DNA of 64,000 nt from Mycobacterium paraterrae (lineage in GTDB: Bacteria; Actinomycetota; Actinomycetes; Mycobacteriales; Mycobacteriaceae): assembly GCF_022430545.2 (NCBI RefSeq), contig NZ_CP092488.2:5146001-5210000 (forward strand). The letters run 5' to 3'. The number at the start of each line of letters is the position of its first letter. Positions within the stretch are counted from its first letter, which is position 1. A program made the translations under genes and the position numbers. The notes below the pieces were generated by a model. That model ran no database searches and was not told where the DNA came from. It saw only the letters and a list, made by a program, of their open reading frames with translations. Positions 44,710 through 54,149 of the stretch are shown here, in pieces.

Positions 44710-45585
44710 TCAATCACGCGGGCTAGGCCCTGCCACCCGGTCGATCTCGCGCAGCAGCGGTTGTGCCGCAGCATCGATTTCGCTCGTCGTCATAACGCGT
44801 AGCGGATGGATCCCGAGAATGAGTCGCACATGGCCTCTTTCGTCCAAGACAGGCGCGGAGATGGTGGCAACCGGCAGAGCATCGCGGGCGCTGTCGCTGG
44901 AGAGCAAGTTTGCCGATATGAATTCGACACGCAGTTGGTCGACGACGGAGCGCAGATTCTGGGGCACTGTCTCGTTGGACAATGATTCGATCGCATGAGC
45001 AGCCTGCGCCAGCGCGGGAGTCATCCAATCGACGTCATACCCGCGATCTCGCGTCTGGGCCAACACTGAGTAAAGACGCTCTGCGAGCGACGTGTCTCCG
45101 GCCGTACCGCGCTGAATCCAGGACTCTTGCTCGCTTGGCATATCCCATGCGGCGCAGGCGATCCCGAACGGTGGCGCATAGGGAATCCGCTCGACGGGAG
45201 CGACCGGCTGGGTAGACCCGTCGGGCGTTTCGAACGCGGTGATCACCAGTTCGTCTCCAGTGCGCTCGACGACGGAGGCCGGCGCACCGGTTGCATCAGC
45301 GAGACGGCGGATGGCTTCGCGGGCGACAGCCAGAAGAGGGCGCGCGGCTTGCAACCTGTCCGCTAGGAGGGCTACAGACGGGCCGAGGTCGAACTTCTTG
45401 GAGATGGGATCCCGGGTCGCCCAACCGCGGTCGCACAGGGTCTTGAGTATGGAGTGCGCCGTGGCCTGAGAGAGGCCGAGTTCGCGGGCGACGTCAGAGA
45501 AGCGGTGCCCCCCACCTTCCGGCCTGCTGAGCAACTCGACGACATCGAGGACACGCTCGGCCGGTGCTGAAGTGACTCCGCGCAT
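44710..45585 (-). CDS. IclR-family transcriptional regulator
   Basis: A 291-residue regulator. The N-terminal winged helix reads FSDVARELGLSQATAHSILK (about 30-49), followed by TLCDRGWATRD; the C-terminal effector domain runs from about residue 85. ATG 45585 has GGGGAG five bases upstream. It is divergent from the alcohol dehydrogenase operon at 45680, its likely target. Confidence 0.88.
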   Translation of the reverse strand: MRGVTSAPAERVLDVVELLSRPEGGGHRFSDVARELGLSQATAHSILKTLCDRGWATRDPISKKFDLGPSVALLADRLQAARPLLAVAREAIRRLADATGAPASVVERTGDELVITAFETPDGSTQPVAPVERIPYAPPFGIACAAWDMPSEQESWIQRGTAGDTSLAERLYSVLAQTRDRGYDVDWMTPALAQAAHAIESLSNETVPQNLRSVVDQLRVEFISANLLSSDSARDALPVATISAPVLDERGHVRLILGIHPLRVMTTSEIDAAAQPLLREIDRVAGPSPRD

Positions 45586-45635
45586 CTTGACTCCCCTCAC
45601 GCCGCATTCTACGGTCGACTCAGTATCCAGATAAA

Positions 45636-45662
45636 TTGATCTCGAATAATAGAGATTATCAA
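45636..45662. promoter_or_regulatory. Imperfect inverted repeat, candidate IclR operator
   Basis: TTGATCTC (45636-45643) and GAGAT-TATCAA (45652-45662) face each other in the 94-bp gap between iclR and the ADH gene; a three-base insertion breaks perfect symmetry. Confidence 0.45.
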
Positions 45663-45679
45663 TGAGGATGTGAGAGCTG

Positions 45680-46729
45680 GTGCGTGCCGTAGTGCTGCGA
45701 GGCGGTGAGCTTACGGTTCGTGAGACAGCCGATCCCGTTCCCGGGCAGGGCGATTTGCTGCTCAAGACCCTCAGCACCGCGATCTGCGCGTCCGACGTGC
45801 ACTACATGGACCATCCGGAGTTGGCGATCGACGATCCGACGGGTCGGTCGCTCTACGACCCCGACCGCGACATCGTCATGGGGCACGAGTTCGTCGGTGA
45901 AGTGATCGGCCACGGCCCTGGTTGCGGCGACGGCTTCCCAATCGGAGCCCGGGTGACGTCGATGCCGATTCGGTTGGTAGATGGCGGCGCCGGCGGTTTA
46001 CGCATCATCGGACAGCACCCCGAGGCGCAAGGAAGTTTCGGTGAGCTGCTCGTCGTACCCGAGACAACCGCGAGGGTGGTCGGCGATTCGGTATCCAGCG
46101 ATGCGGTCGCTGTGGTCGATGCCTTCGCGGTCGGCGAGTTCTATGTCCGCGCTTCGAACTTGCAGCCCGGCGAGATCCCGATCGTCCTCGGCGCCGGTGC
46201 CATCGGACTGTCCGCGGTCGCTGCGCTCAGCGCCCGCGGGGTCGATCCCATCATCGTCTCGGACTTCAGCGCCGATCGTCGCGAACTGGCCCAATCCGGA
46301 TTCGGCGCCCACATTCTGGTCGACCCGGCACAACAGTCGGTGTTCGATGCCTTCCGCAAGACTCGTGCCGAACGCCACCTGGCCGGCTCCGCGGTGGTGT
46401 TCGAATGCGTTGGGGCTGCGGGACTCATCGACACGATCGTCGCGGAAGCTGAATTCTCGTCGCGCATCTACTGCGCGGGCGGCTGGTACACCGGCGACAC
46501 CCTCGACATCACCGCAGCCACCCGAAACGGCCTCACTCTGCAGTTCGGTGGAGGGCCGCTACCTCAGGACTGGTACGGCGTTCTCGATGCGGTCGTCGAG
46601 GGGACACTGGACCCACTGCCCAGCGTCGGCAAGATCATCGGGCTCGAGGAGGTGCCCGCGGCGCTGGAGGCGGCGCGGCGCTCCGAAGGGCCGCCCCGCG
46701 TCGTGATCCACCCGAACGGCGACCACTGA
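45680..46729 (+). CDS. Medium-chain alcohol dehydrogenase (MDR family)
   Basis: A 349-residue zinc-type dehydrogenase. Catalytic zinc ligands fit Cys in ICASDVHYMDH and the MGHEFVGEV His-Glu; the Rossmann motif is LGAGAIGLSAV. The four-Cys structural zinc loop is absent (replaced by RLVDGGAGGLRI), as in several catabolic MDRs. It should oxidise an alcohol or related group with NAD(P). GTG 45680 is the start. First gene of the operon 45680-51381. Confidence 0.87.
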   Translation: MRAVVLRGGELTVRETADPVPGQGDLLLKTLSTAICASDVHYMDHPELAIDDPTGRSLYDPDRDIVMGHEFVGEVIGHGPGCGDGFPIGARVTSMPIRLVDGGAGGLRIIGQHPEAQGSFGELLVVPETTARVVGDSVSSDAVAVVDAFAVGEFYVRASNLQPGEIPIVLGAGAIGLSAVAALSARGVDPIIVSDFSADRRELAQSGFGAHILVDPAQQSVFDAFRKTRAERHLAGSAVVFECVGAAGLIDTIVAEAEFSSRIYCAGGWYTGDTLDITAATRNGLTLQFGGGPLPQDWYGVLDAVVEGTLDPLPSVGKIIGLEEVPAALEAARRSEGPPRVVIHPNGDH

Positions 46730-47136
46730 TGTCCGACCACGACGACCTTTTCGACCTCACGGTCCGATACGCGACGGCAATCGACAGTCACCAGTACTCG
46801 CTTCTCACAACAGTTTTCACCGAGGAGGCACGCGTCGACTACGGTGTGGTGGGCCAGTGGACCGGTGGTGCAGCGGTTGCACAGTTTATGGAGGCAGCCC
46901 ACGTCGGCGCGGCGCACACGATCCATCGAATGACCAACCAGGCCATAGCGATCGACGGCGACACCGCGACGATGCGCACCTACGTCGATGCTCTCATCCT
47001 GATGGAGGACGGCTCGGGTGCGAACCCCGTCGGATACTACGACGACCACGCCGTTCGCACCGCAGATGGTTGGCGGATCGACCACCGTACCTACACCTCG
47101 GTGCGTCTCACCCCAGTGGCGGCCGCTCATGGGTGA
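46729..47136 (+). CDS. SnoaL-like (NTF2-fold) protein
   Basis: A 135-residue NTF2-fold protein: DLTVRYATAIDSHQYSLLTTVF, HTIHRMTNQAIAIDGDTA, GWRIDHRTYTSVRLTPV. Members act as isomerases, dehydratases or hydrolases of cyclic compounds, or only bind ligand. The ATG shares its A with the ADH stop. A second such gene is at 58566-59003, and the giant repeat protein uses the same fold. Confidence 0.82.
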   Translation: MSDHDDLFDLTVRYATAIDSHQYSLLTTVFTEEARVDYGVVGQWTGGAAVAQFMEAAHVGAAHTIHRMTNQAIAIDGDTATMRTYVDALILMEDGSGANPVGYYDDHAVRTADGWRIDHRTYTSVRLTPVAAAHG

Positions 47137-47963
47137 CATCGCCCGGAAATACGGGCCGTGGGGGCTGATCGTCGGCGCGTCCGACGGATGCGGCGCGCTG
47201 TTCGCCGAGCGGTTGGCGCAGCAAGGCGTGAACGTCGCGCTCGTCGCTCGTCGCCGGCAGCTTCTCGACTCGGTGGCCGAGGCGATTCACGGGCGCACCG
47301 GTGTCGAAACTCGGACGCTCGCCATCGATCTCACTCACGCCGATGCCTCGCAGTCCATTATCGACGCCACCGCAGACATCGAGGTCGGCATGCTGGTGTA
47401 CTGCGCCGGAGGGGATCCGAACTATCAGCCATTCCTTGCCAATCCGGTATCGGCAGCCGAAGCGCTGCTGCAACGCAACTGCCTGGTGCTGATGCGGTTG
47501 TGTCACCACTTCGCGGGCCTCATGGTCGAGCGAAGGCGAGGTGGCATCGTGAACTTCACGTCGGGTGCTGCGCTGGCCGGCGGCCGAAACATGGTGGCAT
47601 ACGGGGGAACCAAGGCCTTCGACCTGGTTTTCACCGAGGGATTGTGGGCGGAGTTGCACGACAAGGGCGTCGACGTCCTGAGTTTGGTCCTCGGGCATGA
47701 CCGACACGCCGGCTCTGCGGCAACTGGAGTTCGAGCGCGGTCGACTCACGTCTCTCGACGAGATTCCCCCGGGTGCGGTGACCGCTGCGAGCGTGGTAGA
47801 CGAGGCGTTCGCCAACCTCGGCAACGGACCGACGATCGCCACGGGCGACGACGTCCGCATGGCGTCGGAACTTTTCAGGTCCATGACACGCAACGACGTG
47901 GTTCGTCTGATCATGCAGGTAAGTGCCGAGGTCATGGGTTCCGACGCACGGCAGCCGAATTAG
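47129..47963 (+). pseudogene. SDR-family oxidoreductase with +1 frameshift
   Basis: From ATG 47129 (8-base overlap with the SnoaL gene) the frame encodes an SDR with GASDGCG cofactor motif, Ser in NFTSGAALAGG and the YGGTK pair. Near LSLVLG the SDR-like C-terminus (MTDTPALRQLEF...SAEVMGSDARQPN) continues in the next frame and stops at 47963. One surplus G in GGG 47693-47695 explains the break; removing it gives a normal 277-residue SDR. As written, the frame instead runs on without a stop into the downstream LLM gene. Active-site residues lie before the break. It may be a real mutation, a sequencing error or programmed frameshifting. Confidence 0.8.
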
Positions 47964-47971
47964 ACGCGGCC

Positions 47972-48925
47972 ATGTTCACCCTTCGCTTCGACATGCGAGC
48001 GCCATCCATCGGGGCGCCCACCACCGAGTTGTACGCCGCGGCCAGCGAGATGTCGGCATGGGCTGAGCAGCATGGCTGTATCGCCGTCGTACTGTGCGAG
48101 CACCACTGCGCAGACGACGGATATCTGCCGGCGCCGTTGCTGCTCGGCGCGGCCATCGCCGCTCGCACGGAGCAGCTGATGCTGACCCTGACGATTTTGC
48201 TGCCCTTCTACGATCCGGCGCGGCTGGCCGAGGACATCGCCGTGCTGGATCACATCAGCGCGGGCAGAGCCACCTATGTGTTCGGAATCGGTTATCGTGC
48301 TGAGGAATACGCTCACTTCGGACTTTCTATGTCCGACCGCGGCAGGCTGGCGGACGAGAAACTCAGCGTGCTACGCCGCCTGCTCGCCGGCGACGAGATC
48401 GAACACGACGGCAGGCGCATGAAGGTCACCCCGCGACCGCGCACGCCGGAAGGACCCATGTTGAGTTGGGGCGGCGCCAGCCTGGCAGCCGCCCGGCGTG
48501 CTGGACGCAACGGTCTCGGATTGCTTGCCAACGGCGGAGTCCCCGGAATGCGGGAAGCCTATGAAAAGGCATGCCGCGACAACGGATTTGAGCCCGGCCT
48601 CGTGGTCATCCCTGAGCGTGACGTGGCGACCAACTGCTTCGTCGCCGACGATGTCGACGCGGCGTGGGACGAGATCGGCAAGTACCTCCTGCACGATGCA
48701 ATGTCCTACTCCGAGTGGAATCCCGGCAACGCGGTGTCCGCCAACATCACCACCGCCACGACCGTCGACGAGCTTCGCAACACGTCTTCACACGTAATCC
48801 TCTCCGTCGACGAAGCGCGACAGCGCATCGCCGCGGGTGAGGTGTTCAACATCTCGCCCTTGTGCGGCGGGATCCCGCCCGCGACCGCATGGCCCTACTT
48901 GAAGAGATTCGCCGAGCTGTATTAG
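47972..48925 (+). CDS. LLM-class F420-type flavin oxidoreductase
   Basis: A 317-residue luciferase-like protein: FDMRAPSIGAPTTELYA, VVLCEHHCADDGYLPAPLLL, LTLTILLPFYDPARLAEDIAVLD and ISAGRATYVFGIGYRAEEY. ATG 47972 lies 8 bases after the stop of the restored SDR frame. Because the frameshifted SDR shares this frame, an SDR-LLM fusion could be made by read-through. Substrate unknown; cofactor F420 or FMN inferred from family. Confidence 0.85.
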   Translation: MFTLRFDMRAPSIGAPTTELYAAASEMSAWAEQHGCIAVVLCEHHCADDGYLPAPLLLGAAIAARTEQLMLTLTILLPFYDPARLAEDIAVLDHISAGRATYVFGIGYRAEEYAHFGLSMSDRGRLADEKLSVLRRLLAGDEIEHDGRRMKVTPRPRTPEGPMLSWGGASLAAARRAGRNGLGLLANGGVPGMREAYEKACRDNGFEPGLVVIPERDVATNCFVADDVDAAWDEIGKYLLHDAMSYSEWNPGNAVSANITTATTVDELRNTSSHVILSVDEARQRIAAGEVFNISPLCGGIPPATAWPYLKRFAELY

Positions 48926-48940
48926 CCGATAGGGCATCAG

Positions 48941-49000
48941 ATGAACCAGGACCGCGTGAAGCCACCCGTGGCGCAATCGAAAGGCAAAGAGCGGCAATGA
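48941..49000 (+). CDS. Possible 19-codon leader overlapping P450 start
   Basis: ATG 48941 opens MNQDRVKPPVAQSKGKERQ, and its TGA overlaps the P450 ATG (ATGA). It fills the only gap in this operon and could couple translation to the P450. There is no clear ribosome binding site, so it may be chance. Confidence 0.2.
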   Translation: MNQDRVKPPVAQSKGKERQ

Positions 49001-50253
49001 ACGCGCCCCCGGAATCCGTTCACTTCGATCCCTTCTCGGATGAATTCTTCAACGATCCGTTCGAGACTTACCGCCAACTGCGCGATCGGGCGCCGGTCTA
49101 CCACAGCACGCAATACGACTTCTGGGCACTTTCCCGCTACGAGGATGTCGCGAGCGCAATGCGTGATCACGAAACATATTCCTCGACAAAGGGTGTCACC
49201 CTGGATCATTTCATCGATCCTGACGCGATGATCCCGCAAGGAGTGATCATCATGATGGACCCTCCACAGCACACCAGGATGCGGTCGCTGGTGAACAAGG
49301 TATTCACCCCGCGCGCAATCGCCAAGCTCGAGCCGATGATCCGAAACGTGATCGACTCGATCGCGCAAACCATCGATGTGACATCGTTCGACATGGTCGA
49401 GGACTTCTCGGCGCTGTTTCCCGTCGAGATCATCACCACGATGTTGGGAGTGCCGCCGGACGGTCGCCAGCAGATCCGGCACTGGCTCGATGCGCTGCTG
49501 GAACGCGAGCCGGGAAACGTCAGCACGACGCCGCACGGCCGTGAGGCGGCGGTGACCATGTGGAGGTATTACTACGACCTTGTCGTCGAGAAACGCGCCA
49601 GCCCGCAAGACGACATGATTTCGCGGCTCACCCAAGTCGAGGTCGAACGCGACGACGGCACCATGACCCGCCTCGACGACATGGAGATTTCCGCCTTTGC
49701 GTCGTTGCTGGGCGGTGCGGGCGCCGAGACGGTGACCAAACTAGTCGCCAGCGCCGCAGTGGTGTTTGCGCAGCACCAGGACCAATGGCAGGCATTACGG
49801 CAAGACCGGAGCCTGATCCCCGCCGCGTTCGAAGAGCTGCTGCGTTACGAGGGGCCCTCGCAATACGACATCCGTTGGAGCAACGTCGATGTCGAGCGTC
49901 ATGGCACGGTGATACCCAAGCACAAGCCGGTGATGCTCATCAACGGATCGGCCACCAGGGATGAGCGTGCGTTCGTCGATCCCGATCGCTTCGACATCCG
50001 TCGCCGGCACTCCGGCCACAACCTCGGGTTCGGTTACGGAATACACAGCTGTCTCGGCGCGGCACTGGCGCGCATGGAGGGACGCATTGCCATCGATGCC
50101 CTGTTGGACTTGATGCCCGAGTTCGAGGTAGACGTCGCAGGACTGCAACGGGTCAAGATGCCAAATGTCTTCGGTTGGGGACGCGTACCCGTGCGTGCGG
50201 TGGCGCAGCGGCCGCGGTCCGGCGCTCTTGAGAAAACACATATAGGAGATTGA
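48997..50253 (+). CDS. Cytochrome P450
   Basis: A 418-residue bacterial soluble P450. I-helix AGAET (241-245), ExxR as EELLR (Glu280, Arg283), and the heme loop FGYGIHSCLGAA with Cys352 are all present. DPPQHTRMRSLV and NGSATRDERAFVDPDRFD are typical of mycobacterial CYPs acting on lipids or steroids. It needs ferredoxin and reductase, which are not in the window. ATG 48997 gives the normal N-terminus. Confidence 0.92.
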   Translation: MNAPPESVHFDPFSDEFFNDPFETYRQLRDRAPVYHSTQYDFWALSRYEDVASAMRDHETYSSTKGVTLDHFIDPDAMIPQGVIIMMDPPQHTRMRSLVNKVFTPRAIAKLEPMIRNVIDSIAQTIDVTSFDMVEDFSALFPVEIITTMLGVPPDGRQQIRHWLDALLEREPGNVSTTPHGREAAVTMWRYYYDLVVEKRASPQDDMISRLTQVEVERDDGTMTRLDDMEISAFASLLGGAGAETVTKLVASAAVVFAQHQDQWQALRQDRSLIPAAFEELLRYEGPSQYDIRWSNVDVERHGTVIPKHKPVMLINGSATRDERAFVDPDRFDIRRRHSGHNLGFGYGIHSCLGAALARMEGRIAIDALLDLMPEFEVDVAGLQRVKMPNVFGWGRVPVRAVAQRPRSGALEKTHIGD

Positions 50254-50256
50254 GCG

Positions 50257-51381
50257 ATGGTGACTGAGAAATCCAGAACGTATCGGGTTGTTCACGTAGG
50301 TACGGGGCTGACCGGCAAGGAGGCACTGCGGGCAATCATCGACGATCCGGCACTGGAACTCGTCGGAGTCAAAGTGTCCACGCCCGAAAAGGCCGGCGTC
50401 GACGCGGGTCGCCTGTGCGGCGGAGCGGATGTCGGCATAGCGGCAACCGACAATCTCGACGCGGTGCTGGCTCTCACACCGGACTGCGTCACCTACTGTG
50501 CCACCGCCGTCCGGCGCGAGAACGACGCCATTGCCGACATCGTCACGTACCTCGAGGCGGGGATCAACGTGGTAACGATCTCGACGATCCCGATGGTCTA
50601 TCCGCCTGCGGCGCCACCGCAGTGGCGCGCGGCCGTCGAAGGCGCTGCGGCGAAAGGGAATTCAACTTTTTATGCCACCGGCGCCGAGCCGGGGTTCGTC
50701 AGTCTGAACATTCCTACCGCCCTGCTGGCCGGTGCCGGCACCGTCGAGTCCTATCGGATGGACGAATACGCCATCGACCTCGACAAGTCCTATCCCATTT
50801 GGGATGTCCTGCACGAATCCATGGGTTTTGGAAAGCCAGACGGGCACGTACCCGCTCGAATCGCGTCGGGCAAGGTCAACCACGATTGGGAGACCGTGGT
50901 TCGCTACATCGCCGACATCCTCGGACTAGAACTCGACGGTGTGGAACTGGATTGGGAAACATTGCTGGCCCCAACAAATCTAGAATCCGCAATCGGTGTG
51001 ATTCCGGAAGGGACGATTTGCGCACACCGTTGGCAGCTCGCCGGCGTCATCGATGGTCGGCCCGTGGTCGCGGTGCAGTATTTCGCGACGGTAAGTTCCA
51101 CACCGTGGCCCGAGCGCTGGCCCAGGCCCTCGCGGCAAGGCCAAGGTGGCATGGTCATCCGAGTCCAGGGACGGCCCAGCATGTGTGCGGAGCTGTACTT
51201 CGAGCAATCGGCCTCGGATCGGGTCAATCCGGGTGTCGCGGTGACAGCGCTGGCCGCGGTCAACTCGGTGCCCGCAGTCATAGAAGCGGCGCCCGGAGTG
51301 CTTGGTCATCCCTTGGCGGGTCCCGCAGTCGTGAGCCGGCAATCGCGAACTAAACCTGTCCCTCACATCGCCGCCCGCTGA
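50257..51381 (+). CDS. DapB-like NAD(P)-dependent reductase
   Basis: A 374-residue Rossmann protein with GTGLTGKEALRAI and GAEPGFVSLNIPTALLAG, paralogous to the gene at 18000-19112. AGGAGA lies at the P450 3' end, seven bases before ATG 50257. As in the other copy, it is too long for lysine biosynthesis DapB. It ends the operon 45680-51381. The substrate might be an imine or a carbonyl made by the P450; that is a guess. Confidence 0.8.
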   Translation: MVTEKSRTYRVVHVGTGLTGKEALRAIIDDPALELVGVKVSTPEKAGVDAGRLCGGADVGIAATDNLDAVLALTPDCVTYCATAVRRENDAIADIVTYLEAGINVVTISTIPMVYPPAAPPQWRAAVEGAAAKGNSTFYATGAEPGFVSLNIPTALLAGAGTVESYRMDEYAIDLDKSYPIWDVLHESMGFGKPDGHVPARIASGKVNHDWETVVRYIADILGLELDGVELDWETLLAPTNLESAIGVIPEGTICAHRWQLAGVIDGRPVVAVQYFATVSSTPWPERWPRPSRQGQGGMVIRVQGRPSMCAELYFEQSASDRVNPGVAVTALAAVNSVPAVIEAAPGVLGHPLAGPAVVSRQSRTKPVPHIAAR

Positions 51382-51393
51382 CGGCACGGTGGG

Positions 51394-52950
51394 TCAACGA
51401 CTCGCAAAGCGGGCCCGTAATTCGGTTTTGAGCACCTTGCCGGTGAGGTTGCGAGGTAACGCATCGACGAGTTCGAGTCGTTCCGGGGTCTTGTGCTTGC
51501 TGAGTCCTCGTGACTGACAGTGGTCGAAGATCGACGAAAGCGTCAGGGTCGCATGTGGGTGCGCGACCACGACCGCGCAGACCCGCTCCCCTGTCCGGTC
51601 ATCGGGCACACCGATCACCGCGACGTCGGCGACCGCCGGGTGGCCGGCCAGCACACCCTCGATCTCGAGTGCCGAGATGTTCTCGGCGTTGCGGATGATC
51701 GCGTCTTTGATCCGTCCGGTGACCACCACATTGCCGTCGTCATCGACGTGGCCGAGATCGCCTGTGCGAAACCATCCGTCGGCATCGAAGGCCCCGGCAT
51801 CCAGCGCTGCGTCCACATACCCGAGGAAGCATTGCGGACCTTTGAGCCGTAGCTCCCCTACCTCCCCGGCCTTGACCGGACGCTCGGCTTCGTCGACAAC
51901 CCGAACCGTTACACCTGGCACCGGTTTACCGACCGTGTAATCCAGTAGCTCCGGCGGGCCGTTCGGGGCCTGGGAAGTGGCCACCGGGAACTCGGTCAGG
52001 CCCCAGGCGTTGGCCACGCCGTCCACTGAAAAAGCCTGCCGCACTTGGTGGCCCAGCTCCGCAGTGATAGGCGCGCCTCCTCCGACGCAGCCGCGCAGGG
52101 CGGGATACAGCGGCGTGTCGCCGTGCTTGGCCTGCGCGACCATGAAAGCGACGAAAAACGGGGTGGCGCTGCCCAGCAAGGTCGGGCGGTGCGCCGCAAT
52201 CGCGAAAGGAGTAGCGACGGGGTCGAACGAGTCGAAAAGCACCAATCGCATGCCGGTGTGCAACCCGGCCGCCAGCATGGCCGCACCCCCGATGTGTGAC
52301 ACCGGAAACGCGATCGGATTGACGTCACTGCTGGACGCCCCGACGATGCCGATGACCCCCGCCGACCCGGCCAGGACCGATCGGTCACAGTGCCGCGCGC
52401 CTTTCGGCGCTGCCGTCGTGCCCGACGAGTAGTAGATCCAGCGCGGCTCCTCACCGCTCGTCGGCGCGGGCGGCAGCGCCACGGGATCTCCGACGGGCAG
52501 CCGAAGGCCGTCACCGATCGCCGCATCGTGGTCGATGACGACGACTGCCATCGGCCGCTCGTCGACGAGCTGATGCGCGAGCGCGGTATGGTCGAAGTCG
52601 CGCCACAATCCCGGCACGATGAGGACATCGGTGTCGAGCTGCGTTGTCACATAGCGTAATTCGCTTTCGCGCCAAATCGGCAGCACCGGGTTTTGAACCG
52701 CGCCAAGACGAGTGAGCGCGACCATCACGACCATCGTCTCCAGCGTGGTGGGCAGTTGCCAGGACACGACGGTGCCCGCACCGATGCCCTGTGCCGCCAG
52801 CGCTGCGGCACACGTCAGTGCCGATATCCGGAGTTGGTCGCAAGTCAGGCTGCGTCCATAGTCGTCGGCAAGGACAATCCTGTCCGGATGCGTCTGCGCC
52901 GCGGTCTCGACCAAAGACCAATAGGTGGGCGCCAACGACGGCTCAGTCAT
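51394..52950 (-). CDS. Acyl-CoA synthetase (FadD family)
   Basis: A 518-residue AMP-forming ligase with P-loop YYSSGTTAAPKG (173-184), NAWGLTEFPVA, WFRTGDLGHVDDDGNVVVTGRIKDAI and catalytic Lys in NLTGKVLKTEL. ATG 52950 overlaps the fadE alpha stop (ATGA). Last gene of a four-gene reverse operon from 56318, so it probably feeds the FadE heteromer encoded beside it. Confidence 0.88.
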   Translation of the reverse strand: MTEPSLAPTYWSLVETAAQTHPDRIVLADDYGRSLTCDQLRISALTCAAALAAQGIGAGTVVSWQLPTTLETMVVMVALTRLGAVQNPVLPIWRESELRYVTTQLDTDVLIVPGLWRDFDHTALAHQLVDERPMAVVVIDHDAAIGDGLRLPVGDPVALPPAPTSGEEPRWIYYSSGTTAAPKGARHCDRSVLAGSAGVIGIVGASSSDVNPIAFPVSHIGGAAMLAAGLHTGMRLVLFDSFDPVATPFAIAAHRPTLLGSATPFFVAFMVAQAKHGDTPLYPALRGCVGGGAPITAELGHQVRQAFSVDGVANAWGLTEFPVATSQAPNGPPELLDYTVGKPVPGVTVRVVDEAERPVKAGEVGELRLKGPQCFLGYVDAALDAGAFDADGWFRTGDLGHVDDDGNVVVTGRIKDAIIRNAENISALEIEGVLAGHPAVADVAVIGVPDDRTGERVCAVVVAHPHATLTLSSIFDHCQSRGLSKHKTPERLELVDALPRNLTGKVLKTELRARFASR

Positions 52951-54149
52951 CTGCTGGGCAGATGCAGTCGGCGCTTGGCGAGGATATTGCGCATCATCTC
53001 CGAGCTACCGCCCGAAATCGTGTAGGCGCGCGACCAGAGCCAGCATTCACGTAGACGCTGTTTGGCCGCTTGCACGGCCGGCGCGGTATCGCCTACCGCT
53101 GTCACGCAGGCCGCCAGCTCCGCACCGTACGCCGCGACCTGATGGTAGGTCTCGGCGAAGCTCAGCTTCGCGATCGAGCCGTCACCCGGCTGTTCGTCAC
53201 CCGATGTCAACCGCTCCACGTGGTCGTCGATGAAGGCCTTCGCGACCTCGACCTCGACTGCCAGCTCGGCCACCTTCTGGCGGATGTCGGTGGACTCCAA
53301 CGCCGGCACGTCGTCAATGTACGCGTGGCGAGCGACCTCGACCAGATCACCGATCAGCAACTCCAGCAGAATCACGTTGCCGCCGATGCCGAATCGCTCA
53401 AAATCAAGGCCCGCCATGATGATCGACCAGCCTTGTCCCTCCTCGCCGATCAAATTATCGGGGCCGAGTCGGACTCCGGTGAGAAAGACCTCGTTGACCT
53501 CGATCGCGTCGCCGATCGTGCGGATCGGTCGAACCTCGACACCCTCGGCATCCAGCGGCACCGTGAACACCGACAGGCCGTGGTGACGCGCGGATGCCGG
53601 GTCGGTGCGGACCAACGCGAGACCCATGTCGGCCCAGTGGCCGTCGGTGATCCAGGTCTTCTGCCCGTCGATGACCCACCCGCCGTCATCGTGCCGACTG
53701 CCACGGGTGCGTATCGCAGCGATGTCGCTGCCGGCATCGGGCTCGCTGAGCAACTGGCACCAGACGTGCCGACTGGAGCGGATCAGCGGCAGCAGGGTGC
53801 GCTTCTGGTCGTCGGAACCGAAGTGCAGCAGCACGTGCGCGGCAAGGTTGACCTGGTCGACCGGCCGCGGCGCGCGGGCGCGCAAAATCTCCTCACTCAC
53901 GATTCGGTCGTGAAGCGGATGGTGATCCGCGCGGCCACCGTGCTCGACCGGCCAGTCGGCCCCTATCAGGCCCGCCTCGAACAGACTCGCAAACCACGTG
54001 CGCAGCAGGGCTTCCTGCGCTGGCGTTTCCGGTGCCCGGTGTCCTTCGCGCGCCTCGATCGCCGGCGCATACTCGGCGATGTGCGCCTTGACCCGATTCC
54101 TGAACGAGGCCAGCTCCGATTCTGAAGGCCGGCGACCGACGACGCTCAC
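52947..54149 (-). CDS. Acyl-CoA dehydrogenase, catalytic alpha-type subunit
   Basis: A 400-residue FadE. CQLLSEPDAGSDIAA (131-145) binds FAD/substrate; Glu251 in GLDFERFG matches the helix-G catalytic base of isovaleryl-CoA dehydrogenase (GLDLER). The C-terminus SGGSSEMMRNILAKRRLHLPSR is standard. GTG 54149 overlaps the stop of the short FadE gene upstream (GTGA). Together they fit the alpha2-beta2 FadE type known from mycobacterial cholesterol side-chain oxidation. Confidence 0.9.
   Translation of the reverse strand: MSVVGRRPSESELASFRNRVKAHIAEYAPAIEAREGHRAPETPAQEALLRTWFASLFEAGLIGADWPVEHGGRADHHPLHDRIVSEEILRARAPRPVDQVNLAAHVLLHFGSDDQKRTLLPLIRSSRHVWCQLLSEPDAGSDIAAIRTRGSRHDDGGWVIDGQKTWITDGHWADMGLALVRTDPASARHHGLSVFTVPLDAEGVEVRPIRTIGDAIEVNEVFLTGVRLGPDNLIGEEGQGWSIIMAGLDFERFGIGGNVILLELLIGDLVEVARHAYIDDVPALESTDIRQKVAELAVEVEVAKAFIDDHVERLTSGDEQPGDGSIAKLSFAETYHQVAAYGAELAACVTAVGDTAPAVQAAKQRLRECWLWSRAYTISGGSSEMMRNILAKRRLHLPSR

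Noticed and set aside
47018..48925. A designed SDR-LLM fusion gene as the main annotation
   Set aside because: The stretch between the two domains is low-complexity Arg/Gly/His-rich out-of-frame sequence, and a normal SDR C-terminus exists in the next frame, so a frameshift is the simpler reading.
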